Notes: generated from the letters alone by a model not told the origin. Shown: positions 22,902-31,916, numbered from the stretch's first letter. The stretch is DNA of 64,000 nucleotides from Streptomyces lydicus (GCF_004125265.1 NZ_RDTE01000003.1:5208001-5272000); one strand, 5' to 3'. Numbers and translations are program-made.

Positions 22902-23771
22902 TCACCGTCCCCGGTAGGCCGGGTGGCGTCGCTGTACGAAGGAGGCGACCCCCTCCTGTGCGTCCGCCGTCGTCATATTGATCTCCTGGGCGGTGGCCTC
23001 GGCGGCGAAGGCCGCGGCCCGGTCGGCGTCGAGCGAGGCGTTGACCAGCTGTTTGGTCAGGGCCAGTGCCCGGGTCGGGCCCGCCGCCAGCCGCTGGGCC
23101 CACTCCCGGGCCGTCTTCGCCAGCTCGCGGTCCGGGACCACGCGGTTGACCAGCCCCAGCCGGGCGGCCTCGGCGGCCGGTACGGCGTCGCCGAAGAACA
23201 TCAGCTCCTTGGCGCGCTGCGGGCCGATCAGCCGGGGCAGGAGGTAGGCGCCGCCGCCGTCCGGGACCAGGCCGCGGCGTACGAACACCTCGATGAAGGA
23301 CGCCGATTCGGCAGCCAGCACCAGATCGCAGGCGAGCGCGAGGTGGGCGCCGAGCCCGGCCGCGGTGCCGTTGACGGCGGCGATGACCGGCTTCTCGCAG
23401 TCCAGCACCGCCGCGATGAGCCGCTGGGCGCCGTCGCGGATCATCCGGGCGACATCGCCGGCGACCCGTTCGCCCGACGACGGCGATCCCCGGAGATCGG
23501 CACCCGCGCAGAAGCCCCGGCCGGTCGCGGTGAGGACCACGGCCCGTACGTCCGGGTCGGCGGAGGCCTCGGCGAGCCGTGCGATGAGGTGTTCGCGCTG
23601 CTCGCGGGTGAGGGCGTTCATCGCCTCCGGCCGGTTGAGGGTGATCCACGAGACGCCGCTGTCAGTGGCGTGGAGTATCAATGAATCGACGGGGTCCGCG
23701 CGGTCGGGGGGATCGACACGGGCGGTGCCGTCGGCGGGGGGAACGGAAGCGGGGGACGGTGAGGGCGTCAT
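22902..23771 (-). CDS. Enoyl-CoA hydratase/isomerase family protein (PaaG-like)
   Basis: The 289-residue crotonase has RGFCAGADLRG for the first half of the oxyanion hole, NGTAAGLGAHLALACDLVLAA for the second, and VRRGLVPDGGGAYLLPRLIG. The Asp in LVPDGG takes the place of the second hydratase glutamate, as in the isomerase PaaG and ring-cleaving members. A proline/alanine/aspartate-rich N-terminal extension of about 25 residues precedes the domain. The start is ATG 23771. It follows the NDP-forming acyl-CoA synthetase by 160 bp on the same strand, likely in one operon under operators 4a and 4b. Confidence 0.88.
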   Translation of the reverse strand: MTPSPSPASVPPADGTARVDPPDRADPVDSLILHATDSGVSWITLNRPEAMNALTREQREHLIARLAEASADPDVRAVVLTATGRGFCAGADLRGSPSSGERVAGDVARMIRDGAQRLIAAVLDCEKPVIAAVNGTAAGLGAHLALACDLVLAAESASFIEVFVRRGLVPDGGGAYLLPRLIGPQRAKELMFFGDAVPAAEAARLGLVNRVVPDRELAKTAREWAQRLAAGPTRALALTKQLVNASLDADRAAAFAAEATAQEINMTTADAQEGVASFVQRRHPAYRGR

Positions 23772-23931
23772 GGGGGAACGGCTCCCAAGGGTGCGGTCGT
23801 GGTGGGGACGGCGGGGCGCGGTGCGGCGGGTGCGTTTGTGGGTGGGGGCGCGGCGGCAGCGGCAGTTGTCCGTGCGCCTGCGCCTGCGCATGTGCTGGCG
23901 CCCGCGGTTGCGCTTGCGGTTGCGTGGGAGG

Positions 23932-26187
23932 TCAGGGACAGATGGCCAGCGCGTCGAGGGCCACGGCGCCCTCCCCGCGGGGCAGGACCACCAGCGGATT
24001 GATGTCCAACTCCGCCAGCTGACCGTCGAGTTCGAGCGCCATCCGCTGCACCCTGAGCACGACCTCGACCAGCGCATCGAGATCCGCGGGCGGTGCGCCG
24101 CGTACACCGTCCAGGAGGGCGCGGCCGCGCAGCTCGCCGAGCATCGCGCGCGCCTGGTCCTCACCGAAGGGCGGGATGCCCACCGCCACGTCCTGCAGGA
24201 CCTCCACGAGCACCCCGCCGAGGCCGACCGTGACCGTCGGCCCGAAGAGGCTGTCGTGGGTGATGCCGACGACCGTCTCGACGCCCCGCTCGATCATCTG
24301 GCAGACCAGCACGCCGTCCAGCGGGATGTCCTCGTAGCGGGCGATGTCGGTCAGCTCGCGGTACGCGTCCCTGACCTGGCTGGCCGAGGTCAGTGCGACC
24401 TTGACCAGGCCGAGTTCGGTCTTGTGCGCCAGCTGCGGCCCGGAAGCCTTCATCACCACGGGGTAGCCGACCAGGCTCGCCGACCGTACGGCCGCCGCCG
24501 CGCTGGTCACCAGCTGTTCGCGCGGGACCCGGATGCCGTAGGCGCGCAGCAACTGCTTGGCCGCGTGCTCGCTGAGCGGTTCGCCCGGGCGCATCAGGGC
24601 CTGTGCCTTGCGCGCGGACGGGGACGGTATGCGGGGGGCGTCCTCGAAGGGGGAGCGGTAGCCGGCCGTGAAGCGGTGGTGGTCCAGATAGGCGCGGACG
24701 GCGGTGATGCAGTTGGCGAAGGTGCGGAAGGTCGCCACCCGAGAGGAGCCGAGGAGGGTGCTGCGATAGGCGTCCTCGGTGCCGACCGGCGAGCCCCACA
24801 CCACACACACCAGCTTGTCGGTCTGCTCCGCCGCGTCCACCAGATCCTGGGCGAGCTTGTCGCTCATGGGCGGGAAGGGGCCGGTGATCGGGCAGATCAG
24901 CACGCCGATGGACGGGTCGGCCAGGATCGCATCGATGATCTTGCGGCCGCGCCAGTCGCCGACCGGGTGCCCGCCGTTGTCGATCGGATTGGCGACGCTC
25001 AGGTAGTCCGGTATCCACTGGTGCAGCTCGGCCTGCTTGGCGTCACCGAGGGTGGGCAGCGACAGCCCCGCGCCCGTCGCCAGGTCGGAGAAGTGGGCGC
25101 CGGTGCCCCCGGAGATCGAATAGACGGCCACGCCCTCCGCGGTGGGCTTCTTGGCGCGGGCCAGCAGCGCCGCGGTGTCCTGCAGCTCGTCGAGCCCGTC
25201 CACCCGGATGACGCCGAACTGCCGCATCGCCGCGTCCACGACACTGTCGGCGCCGGTGAGCTTGCCGGTGTGCGAGAGGGCCGTCCGGGCGCCGGTCTCG
25301 GTACGTCCGACCTTGACGGCGACGACGGGCACCCGGTGGCGGGCGGCGCGGTCGGCGGCCAGCAGGAAACTGCGGCCGTCCTTGAGGCCTTCCACATACG
25401 CGGCGATGGCGCCCACCTCGGGGCGGGTGGCGAAGTAGGAGAGGAAGTCGGCGGTCTCCAGATCGGCCTCGTTGCCGGTGGGGGCCCAGTGCGAGAGGCG
25501 GATGCCCAGTTCCTGAAGGCTGAAGACGGGACGGCCCTGGTGGCCTGACTGTGTGATCAGGGCGATCGCCGGGCCGTCCAGGTCCTCGCGGAACCGCTCG
25601 AAGGCGTTGAGGTTGGTGTTCGGCCCGAGCAGCCGCAGACCGGAGCGCTCGACGACCTCGGCCAGCCGGGCCTGGGCGGCCGCGCCGCGCTCGCCGGTCT
25701 CGGCGAATCCGGAGGCGAAGGCCACGGCGAACTTCACTTTGGCCGCCCCGAGTTGTTCGATGACCGGAAGGGGGTCACCGACGAGGAGTACGGCGAGGTC
25801 GACGGTCTCCGGCAGTTCGGCGACGGCTGCGTGGCAAGGCCGCCCGAAGACCTGGACGCGTCCCGGATTGACGAGGTGGAGCCGGGCACCGACACGCTCC
25901 GCCCAGGCGATCAGCTGGCGGGTGATCCCCGTGTTGGGCCGGCCCTCGCTGTCCGAGGCGCCGATCACGGCCACGGACTCGGGCCGGAAGAACCGGTCCA
26001 GGTCGGGCGCCGGGGCGTGCAACGGGCGCCCGCTGACATCGCGGTCGACCACCCCGGCGCCCTGTCCGCCGTCGCCGGGGTGCGGTTCACTGATGCCGTG
26101 GACGGTGTGTCGTGGTTGCTCCCCACAGGCCATGACGCGGGCCGGCCGGGAGTGAGTGGTGAGGGTGCCGTGAGTCGATCCAAGCAT
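23932..26187 (-). CDS. NDP-forming acyl-CoA synthetase (CoA-binding + ATP-grasp fusion)
   Basis: The start is placed at ATG 26187 behind GGAG, giving 751 residues. A CoA-binding Rossmann domain (FRPESVAVIGASDSEGRPNTG) is followed by the succinyl-CoA-ligase-like domain, with the phospho-histidine segment ALSHTGKLTG (His about 306). The C-terminal ATP-grasp region has VVMKASGPQLAHKTELGLVKVAL and LAELDINPLVVLPRGEGAVALD. It thioesterifies a carboxylic acid with ATP, giving ADP rather than AMP. It is the third acyl-activating enzyme of the cluster. Two operators lie 43-81 bp before the start. Confidence 0.88.
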   Translation of the reverse strand: MLGSTHGTLTTHSRPARVMACGEQPRHTVHGISEPHPGDGGQGAGVVDRDVSGRPLHAPAPDLDRFFRPESVAVIGASDSEGRPNTGITRQLIAWAERVGARLHLVNPGRVQVFGRPCHAAVAELPETVDLAVLLVGDPLPVIEQLGAAKVKFAVAFASGFAETGERGAAAQARLAEVVERSGLRLLGPNTNLNAFERFREDLDGPAIALITQSGHQGRPVFSLQELGIRLSHWAPTGNEADLETADFLSYFATRPEVGAIAAYVEGLKDGRSFLLAADRAARHRVPVVAVKVGRTETGARTALSHTGKLTGADSVVDAAMRQFGVIRVDGLDELQDTAALLARAKKPTAEGVAVYSISGGTGAHFSDLATGAGLSLPTLGDAKQAELHQWIPDYLSVANPIDNGGHPVGDWRGRKIIDAILADPSIGVLICPITGPFPPMSDKLAQDLVDAAEQTDKLVCVVWGSPVGTEDAYRSTLLGSSRVATFRTFANCITAVRAYLDHHRFTAGYRSPFEDAPRIPSPSARKAQALMRPGEPLSEHAAKQLLRAYGIRVPREQLVTSAAAAVRSASLVGYPVVMKASGPQLAHKTELGLVKVALTSASQVRDAYRELTDIARYEDIPLDGVLVCQMIERGVETVVGITHDSLFGPTVTVGLGGVLVEVLQDVAVGIPPFGEDQARAMLGELRGRALLDGVRGAPPADLDALVEVVLRVQRMALELDGQLAELDINPLVVLPRGEGAVALDALAICP

Positions 26188-26229
26188 CGCAGACGCCCGC
26201 TCCTGTGTGAGGCCTCTCGTTCTTATCAA

Positions 26230-26244
26230 CTGACGCACAGTCAG
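26230..26244. promoter_or_regulatory. TetR-type palindromic operator, site 4a
   Basis: CTGACGCACAGTCAG lies 43 bp before the NDP-forming acyl-CoA synthetase start. It is paired with site 4b, with centres 24 bp apart. Confidence 0.8.
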
Positions 26245-26253
26245 ATTACTGAA

Positions 26254-26268
26254 CTGACGCCGCGTCAG
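26254..26268. promoter_or_regulatory. TetR-type palindromic operator, site 4b
   Basis: CTGACGCCGCGTCAG has perfect six-base arms. This is the only promoter in the window with two tandem sites. It also lies 75 bp before the divergent acetyltransferase gene, which may be affected. Confidence 0.83.
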
Positions 26269-26342
26269 GAATGGGTGTGCACGGTAAAGCTTGCGGGTGC
26301 GGGTGCGGGTGCGGGTGCGTCCTGTGCTGCGATGCTCAGGTC

Positions 26343-26882
26343 ATGTCTTCCACGCCTGCCGCGAACTCCTGGCCCACCACCCTCGGCACGTCCAGGCTCT
26401 TGCTGCGTCCCGCTGAGCCCACCGACGTGAAGGAGTTCACGCGACTCTGGACGGACCCCGAGGTCCGGCGCTTCCTCGGCGGTCCGGTAGCCGAACAGGA
26501 GCTCTGTCTTTACCAGCAGCATTTCGCTCACCGGCCCAACCTGTTCGCGGTGACCATGCGGGAGGGCGCGACCGTCGTCGGCTCCGTGGTGATCGATTCG
26601 GCGTCCCGGTTCGACGACCAGCGGGAGGTGTCCTATGGGTTCCTGCCCGAATACTGGGGGCAGGGATACGCCCGTGAAGCCGTGGCCGCCGTAGTTGACT
26701 GGGCCCTCGTGAATGTCCCCTCGGACAGCCCGTCGGTCATCGCGGTCACGCAGGAGGCCAACGCCCGCTCGTGTCGCCTCCTGGAATCCATCGGCATGTG
26801 TCATATCGACAGCTTCGTGGAGTTCGACGCGCCCCAGGCGATGTACTCCGTCGATCGTCGGGGGCTCCGCCTCGGCCGGTGA
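26343..26882 (+). CDS. GNAT acetyltransferase (RimJ/RimL type)
   Basis: The 179-residue protein has the N-terminal TSRLLLRPAEPTDVKEFTRLW, and YGFLPEYWGQGYAREAV as the acetyl-CoA binding motif (about 100-116). SCRLLESIGM follows as motif B. This pattern fits the family that acetylates small molecules or ribosomal N-termini. It starts at ATG 26343, with only a weak ribosome site. Simple GCGGGT repeats (26293-26319) lie just upstream. Its job in the catabolic cluster is unclear and it may be a bystander. Confidence 0.85.
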   Translation: MSSTPAANSWPTTLGTSRLLLRPAEPTDVKEFTRLWTDPEVRRFLGGPVAEQELCLYQQHFAHRPNLFAVTMREGATVVGSVVIDSASRFDDQREVSYGFLPEYWGQGYAREAVAAVVDWALVNVPSDSPSVIAVTQEANARSCRLLESIGMCHIDSFVEFDAPQAMYSVDRRGLRLGR

Positions 26883-27015
26883 GTGCGGGGCACGCAACCC
26901 GCACGGTCGCGGTCTGCGCCGAGGGGGTGGCGTGGCCGTGACCGCCGGTCTCGGGTTCCGGGGTGGTGGTGGATTGCGCCGGTCCCCTTGCGCGCCGAGT
27001 TCCGTATCGGCTGAA

Positions 27016-27030
27016 CTGACGTACCGTCAG
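27016..27030. promoter_or_regulatory. TetR-type palindromic operator, site 5
   Basis: CTGACGTACCGTCAG lies 34 bp before the DUF35 gene. The arms are perfect. Confidence 0.83.
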
Positions 27031-27063
27031 GTTCGGTGAGGGTGGAACGGGTGGGGGTGTCGC

Positions 27064-27618
27064 GTGATGGCCGGGACAGCTGGGACTGCCGGTGCTGCCG
27101 GGACGAGAGGGGCGCAGGGCGCTGCGCCGCGTGGGGTGCGGAGTGCGGCGCGAAGTGCGGTGCGTTTTGATCTGCCGGAGGTGGATGCCTTCACCAGGCC
27201 GTACTGGGACGCGGCGGCTGAGGGGCAGCTGCTGCTGCGTCGCTGCCGGGCGGAGGGGTGCGGGGCGGCGCATCACTACCCGCGTGAGTTCTGCCCGTAC
27301 TGCTGGAGCGAGGACGTCGGCTGGGTGCCGGCCGCCGGACGCGCCACTCTCTATACCTGGTCCGTGGTGCACCGTAACGATCTCCCGCCGTTCGGCGAGC
27401 GGGTTCCGTACGTCGCGGCCGTGGTCGATCTCGTCGAAGGCCCCCGGATGATGACCGAGATCACCGACTGCCCGGAGTCGGAACTGCGGATCGGTATGCC
27501 GCTTGCGGTGCACTTCCGTCGCGAGGGACTGGGTCAGGGGCAGGGTGATGGTGAGGGTGGAGGCGAAGGTGAGGGTGTGGGCGGGGGGATTGCCGTCCCG
27601 GTCTTCCGGCCCGCGTGA
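27064..27618 (+). CDS. DUF35 OB-fold protein with zinc ribbon (thiolase partner type), copy 1
   Basis: The 184-residue protein has a rubredoxin-like zinc ribbon (RCRAEGCGAAHHYPREFCPYC) followed by an OB fold (LYTWSVVHRNDLPPFGERVPYVAAVVDL). DUF35 proteins pair with SCP-x-type thiolases or with enoyl-CoA hydratases in steroid side-chain breakdown. The likely partner is the thiolase at 29277. The N-terminus is an Ala/Gly/Arg-rich extension and the C-terminus has a GQGQGDGEGGGEGEGVGGG tract, both simple-sequence DNA. The start is GTG 27064 or the next codon, ATG 27067. Confidence 0.87.
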   Translation: MMAGTAGTAGAAGTRGAQGAAPRGVRSAARSAVRFDLPEVDAFTRPYWDAAAEGQLLLRRCRAEGCGAAHHYPREFCPYCWSEDVGWVPAAGRATLYTWSVVHRNDLPPFGERVPYVAAVVDLVEGPRMMTEITDCPESELRIGMPLAVHFRREGLGQGQGDGEGGGEGEGVGGGIAVPVFRPA

Positions 27619-27795
27619 TGCCGGTGCGTCTCTGAGTTTCCGATTCCTCACCTCCGGATTCGCATGTCGCCGCGTTTGAGCCCCGGCGCCGCCCTTGAGC
27701 CCGGCGTCGTCCTGAGCTGGCGCGTCCCGTATCGCCGTTCGGGGCCGCGGTGAAATCCGGTGGCGGGCCCGCTGGGTCCGCGGGATGCTGTGGCC

Positions 27796-28284
27796 ATGCT
27801 GATTCGTGAGGCGACCGCGGGCGACTGGCCCGCCATCTGGCCCTTCCTCCGCGCCATCGTGGCGGCCGGGGAGACCTACACCTACCCGCGGGACCTCGAT
27901 GAGGGCACGGCCCGCGAGATGTGGATGCTGACGGCGCCCGGCCGCACGGTCGTCGCCGTCGACGAGTCCGGCACGGTGCTCGGTACGGCCAAGATGAACC
28001 CCAACCACATGGGTGGCGCCGCGCATATCGCCAGTGCGAGCTTCATGGTCGATCCGCAGTGCGGCGGACGCGGCGTCGGCCGGGCCCTGGGGGAGCACGT
28101 ACTGGCCTGGGCCCGCGCCGAGGGCTATCGCGCGATGCAGTTCAACGCTGTTGTGGAGACCAATACCGGTGCCGTCGCCCTCTGGGAGTCCCTGGGCTTC
28201 CGGATCATGACGACCCTCCCCGAGGGCTTCCTGCACCCCACCAAGGGCTATGTGGGGCTGCACATCATGTACCGGCAGCTGTGA
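27796..28284 (+). CDS. GNAT acetyltransferase (phosphinothricin-type)
   Basis: This 162-residue protein (start ATG 27796) reads LIREATAGDWPAIWPFLRAIVAAGETYTY, then FMVDPQCGGRGVGRALGEHVLAWA as the acetyl-CoA site and GAVALWESLGFRI. The closing HPTKGYVGLHIMYRQL is characteristic of a Streptomyces N-acetyltransferase subgroup. No operator lies upstream, so it is probably not part of the catabolic regulon. Confidence 0.87.
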   Translation: MLIREATAGDWPAIWPFLRAIVAAGETYTYPRDLDEGTAREMWMLTAPGRTVVAVDESGTVLGTAKMNPNHMGGAAHIASASFMVDPQCGGRGVGRALGEHVLAWARAEGYRAMQFNAVVETNTGAVALWESLGFRIMTTLPEGFLHPTKGYVGLHIMYRQL

Positions 28285-28312
28285 GGGCGAGCGGACCGGC
28301 CCGCTGCGTGGC

Positions 28313-29116
28313 TCATGGCCAGAGCAGTTCCCTCCGCCAGCCGTCGCCCTCGTAGCGGTAGTCAAGACGTACATGGCGGCGCTGTGCATCGCCCTGAAAG
28401 AACTCGACCTCCTCGGCGCGCAGCACATACAGCGTCCAGCTCGGCACCGGCGCCTCCGGCTCGCGGCGGGCGCGCTCCCACGCGGCCTCCGAGGCGCGCG
28501 CCAGCTCCTCCGTCGAGCCGAGCAGTTCGCTCTGCCGGCCGACCAGCGCCGCGGCCAGCGCACCCGTGGAACGATGGTGCAGATCGGCCGCGCTCTCCTC
28601 GGGACCCGCTGCGGTCACCGATCCCCGCACCCGCACCTGACGGCCGACCGCCGCCCAGTAGAAACCGAGCGCCGCCCGCGGCCGTACGGCCAGTTCGCGG
28701 CCCTTGCGGCTGCCGCGATGCGAGGCGAAGTGCCAGCCGCGCTCATCGGCGTCGTGCAGCATCAGGGTTCGCACGGAGGGGTCACCGGCCGCGTCCGCCG
28801 TGGCGAGCGTCATGGTGTGGGGCTCGGGGACACCGGCCTCGGCGGCCTCCCGCAACCACTGCCGGAACAGCGGCAGCGGGTCGTCCGGCGCTGTGGCCAC
28901 GTCGAACGTCGGCAGTTCGACGTCCCAGACCCGCAGCCCGCGCAGCAGATCCCGGAACGCGCGGGTTTCCGCGGCGTCCCCGGCATCCCCGGCATCCCCG
29001 GTGTCCTCGGCGTCCACGACGTTCGCAGTCTCCGGAGCCTCCGCGGCGTCGGAGTGGTGCGCGGCAGCACCGGCGGGAACGGCATCCGGCGTGTGCTGCC
29101 CGGCCTGATCAGTCAT
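28313..29116 (-). CDS. Pyridoxamine 5'-phosphate oxidase family protein
   Basis: Starting at ATG 29116, the 267-residue protein has an acidic, repeat-rich N-terminal extension (DAEDTGDAGDAGDAA). The PNPOx fold follows: EPHTMTLATADAAGDPSVRTLMLHDADERG, ASHRGSRKGREL, ALGFYWAAVGRQVRVRG, and a C-terminal RLDYRYEGDGWRRELLWP. The residues that bind FMN phosphate (RT, SRKG) are kept. It probably oxidises PNP/PMP to PLP or a related flavin reaction. The extension is unusual for PdxH. It converges with the upstream GNAT gene. Confidence 0.85.
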   Translation of the reverse strand: MTDQAGQHTPDAVPAGAAAHHSDAAEAPETANVVDAEDTGDAGDAGDAAETRAFRDLLRGLRVWDVELPTFDVATAPDDPLPLFRQWLREAAEAGVPEPHTMTLATADAAGDPSVRTLMLHDADERGWHFASHRGSRKGRELAVRPRAALGFYWAAVGRQVRVRGSVTAAGPEESAADLHHRSTGALAAALVGRQSELLGSTEELARASEAAWERARREPEAPVPSWTLYVLRAEEVEFFQGDAQRRHVRLDYRYEGDGWRRELLWP

Positions 29117-29276
29117 GTCAGGCAGCGTACGCGGGCCGTCCGGCTGCCGGAGCGGACCGGCACCGACCGGGAGCGGATGGTGCTGGATGGTCCTTCGGCG
29201 TGATTGCGTGGGCGCCACGCTGCACGTCCTCGGAGAGGGAACTCACCGCCCTTGCTGTGGCCCTACGGGACAGCCC

Positions 29277-30461
29277 TCAGCCCCGTCCCAGCACCACCGT
29301 TCCCGACGAACAGAACCAGCCGCCCGTGCCCGAGGCGACCGCAAGCTGCGGCAAGGCGCCGCCGGCCTTGCGTACCTGGCGGTCCGGGCCGGCCTCGCCG
29401 CGAAGCTGGCGTACCGCCTCGACCAGCAGGAACAGGCCGCGCATTCCGGGATGGCAGGCGGCCAGCCCACCCCCGTCGGTATTGACCGGCAATGCACCGT
29501 CCCGCAGCAGCCGCCCCTTCTCGACGAAGGCGCCGCCCTCGCCCTTGGCGCAGAAGCCCAGGTCCTCCAGCGTCACCAGGGTCATATAGGTGAAGGCGTC
29601 GTAGAGCTCGGCGAGGTCGATCTCGGAGGGGCGGACACCGGCGCGTTCGAAGGCCAGCCGGCCGGAGACCGCCGCGGGCGAGACGGTGAAGTCGTCCCAC
29701 TCCGACATGGTGGTGTGCGAGACCGAGGTACCGGAACCGAGCACCCATACCGGGGGCTTGGCGAGGTCGGGGACATAGTCCTCGGCGACGAGCAGAACCG
29801 CGCAGCCGCCATCGGAGCGGATACAGCAGTGCAGCTTGGTGAACGGGTCGGCGATCACCGGGCCGGAGAGGACCTCGTCCACGGTGATCGGGTCGCGGTA
29901 CATGGCGTCCGGGTTCCCCGCCGCATTGGCGCGCGCCTGGACGGCTATCTGGGCCAACTGCTCCAGGGTGGTGCCGTATTGGTGCATATGGCGGCGGGCC
30001 GCCATGGCGTATTTGGCGATCAGGGTGTGCCCGTAGGGGATCTCGAACTGGAGCGGGCCGCGGGACCCGAAGGAGAGGTTCGCGGTGCGGCGCCCGGCCT
30101 TGATGTCGGCGCGGGCGGTGGAACCGTAGACGAGGAGTACGGCGCTCGCGTGGCCGGCGGCGATCGCGTCGGCGGCGTGCGCGGCCAGCACTTCCCAGGT
30201 GGAGCCGCCCACCGAGGTCGAGTCGACCCAGGTGGGGCGCAGGCCCAGGTATTCGGCGACTTCGACGGGGGCGAGGGTGCCCAGACCGGCCGAGGCGAAG
30301 CCGTCGATCACCGAACGGTCCAGGCCGCTGTCGGCGAGTGCCCGGCGGGCGGCCTGCGCGTGCAGGGCGTACGGGGTGGCCTCGTCCACGCGCCCGCAGT
30401 CGGACAGGGCCACTCCGGCGACGGCGACCTTGCGATTCCCGTAACGGGTCCCTGGAGTCAT
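29277..30461 (-). CDS. Thiolase / lipid-transfer protein (SCP-x type), copy 1
   Basis: The 394-residue protein reads KVAVAGVALSDCG at its start, SDGGCAVLLVAEDY in the middle, and ELYDAFTYMTLVTLEDLGFC and NTDGGGLAACHPGM near the end. The thiolase His-Pro (CHPG) is kept, but the N-terminal nucleophilic cysteine is not where expected (VDSTSVGGSTWEVL). This is seen in aldolase-type Ltp proteins, so a retro-aldol or atypical thiolase role is possible. Operator site 6 starts five bases before the ATG, so the mRNA may be leaderless. The DUF35 protein at 27064 is the likely partner. Confidence 0.86.
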   Translation of the reverse strand: MTPGTRYGNRKVAVAGVALSDCGRVDEATPYALHAQAARRALADSGLDRSVIDGFASAGLGTLAPVEVAEYLGLRPTWVDSTSVGGSTWEVLAAHAADAIAAGHASAVLLVYGSTARADIKAGRRTANLSFGSRGPLQFEIPYGHTLIAKYAMAARRHMHQYGTTLEQLAQIAVQARANAAGNPDAMYRDPITVDEVLSGPVIADPFTKLHCCIRSDGGCAVLLVAEDYVPDLAKPPVWVLGSGTSVSHTTMSEWDDFTVSPAAVSGRLAFERAGVRPSEIDLAELYDAFTYMTLVTLEDLGFCAKGEGGAFVEKGRLLRDGALPVNTDGGGLAACHPGMRGLFLLVEAVRQLRGEAGPDRQVRKAGGALPQLAVASGTGGWFCSSGTVVLGRG

Positions 30462-30465
30462 GAAT

Positions 30466-30480
30466 CTGACGGTACATCAG
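30466..30480. promoter_or_regulatory. TetR-type palindromic operator, site 6
   Basis: CTGACGGTACATCAG abuts the thiolase start codon with four bases between. Binding here would cover the transcription start if the transcript begins at or near the ATG. Confidence 0.82.
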
Positions 30481-31172
30481 GTTTGAGGGGGCGGGCAGGG
30501 TGCGGCGAGAGCAAGGGTGGGGTGGGGTGAGGGCGAGACGGGGGGAGGGTGAGGCAGAGGGGGCGGCGGGGGTGCCGGACGTCCCGGTCGGGCGGCGGCC
30601 TGCGGGTCCACTCGGACGGGCCGGCGGGCCGCCGGGAGTCGGCAGCGAGCTCCCCCGGGAAGGCGGTGTGAGGTGATTATCGGAGAATCGGAGATAATCG
30701 CTCGGTCTTTCCATGCTTTCCCGTGGCGGGTATTCTCCATGCGCTGTGTGAATTTCACCGGTCCGATTGTGGCCGGTCGACTGCTCACTGTTGCCCATGC
30801 GGTGGAGCAGGCATTTCCGTATGCGGGACAATGAATTCCCGCTCGCCGCAGGGAGTGTCATGTTCGCCTTCGTTTTCTCCTTTGCCTTCGTCGCTGCTTT
30901 TGCCCTCGACTTCGCCCTTGCGGGGTGGTGGCTGACGCCTGTCCGGGTGTGCGGCGCCGGAATGCCGGTCTCCCGGCACGTGCCTGCTTCCTGACCGGTC
31001 GACCCGGCGGGCCGGTCAGCGGGCCGGCCGGATCGGCCGGGGCAGCGGAAATTCCTGGAGTGGGGCGTCATCGCCCCCTCGTGCCGTCCGTGTGATATCG
31101 GACCGGAAGATGTTATTTCATCTCATGGCAAATGGTCAGTGAATTCCCCTTCCAGTCTCACAGGAGGAAATC
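30481..31172. other. Intergenic region with inverted repeat GATTATC-N11-GATAATC
   Basis: About 690 bp lie between the divergent thiolase and secreted-protein genes. The sequence GATTATC...GATAATC (30675-30699) is a perfect seven-base inverted repeat enclosing a tandem ATCGGAGA. It is unusually A/T-rich and could bind a regulator. A short hydrophobic frame (30860-30994) is low complexity and not supported as a gene. Confidence 0.5.
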
Positions 31173-31673
31173 GTGCGTCGCTTCAAGCAGGTCGCCATGA
31201 GCGTGGTCACCGGATTTGCCGCGCTCCTTTTCTGTGCACCTTCGGCATCGGCGTCCACCGGCAGTGGCCCCGGGCCCAATCCCGGGGAGGAAGTCTTCCA
31301 GCTGGTCGCAAAGCAGACTCAGGGCGGCTTCGTCGATGTGGACGGGTCGGGAGGGCCGAGTCTGGGGGATGAATACGTCGTCAGCGGCAATCTCCTGCGT
31401 GGCAGCAGCGTGGTCGGCACCTACAGCGAGATCTGCACGCTGACCCGGTTCGATCCCGTTGATCAGTTCGACCTGCAGTGCGCGGCCGATCTGTCGCTCC
31501 CCCAGGGGCAGCTCACCGTGCAAGGCCGGTTCAACGTCACCACCGCCGGCCCCGGCAACATCGACTTGGCGATCACCGGAGGCACGGGCCGCTACCGCAC
31601 GGCTCACGGCTACATCCACGCCGTCAACGTCAGCGACACGGAAACGCACTTCACGGTCCATCTGACCCTCTGA
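31173..31673 (+). CDS. Secreted allene-oxide-cyclase-barrel-like protein
   Basis: GTG 31173 follows a perfect AGGAGG (31162-31167) at five bases. The 166-residue product has a signal peptide (MRRFKQVAMSVVTGFAALLF... cleaved near ASAS). An all-beta domain follows, in which LGDEYVVSGNLL, GTYSEICTLTRF and DLAITGGTGRYRTAHGYIH match the dirigent/allene oxide cyclase barrel pattern seen in many Streptomyces exported proteins. Such barrels bind hydrophobic ligands; enzymatic activity is not known for the bacterial ones. It lies inside the catabolic cluster without an operator of its own. Confidence 0.8.
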   Translation: MRRFKQVAMSVVTGFAALLFCAPSASASTGSGPGPNPGEEVFQLVAKQTQGGFVDVDGSGGPSLGDEYVVSGNLLRGSSVVGTYSEICTLTRFDPVDQFDLQCAADLSLPQGQLTVQGRFNVTTAGPGNIDLAITGGTGRYRTAHGYIHAVNVSDTETHFTVHLTL

Positions 31674-31901
31674 CGGAAGGGCGACCCCTCGCCCTTGCCC
31701 TCGCCTTCGTCCTCGCACTCGCCCTCGCCCGCGGTTTCGGCCGCACGGCGAGGGCGAGTGACGTTTGTCGGGCGCCTTTATCGCGCGCTGTTGTCGCGCG
31801 CCGTTGCCGGGTGCCGTCATTGTGAGCCGGGGAGAGTGTGCATCCCAGGGCTCCGACGACTTGCGGACTCGGCCTAGGAAAGTGCACCCCCCGTCCCTAC
31901 T

Positions 31902-31916
31902 ATGACGGCCCGTCAG
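31902..31916. promoter_or_regulatory. TetR-type palindromic operator, site 7
   Basis: ATGACGGCCCGTCAG lies 70 bp before the acyl-CoA dehydrogenase gene at 31986. The first base differs from the consensus, and the inner arms are perfect. Confidence 0.8.
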
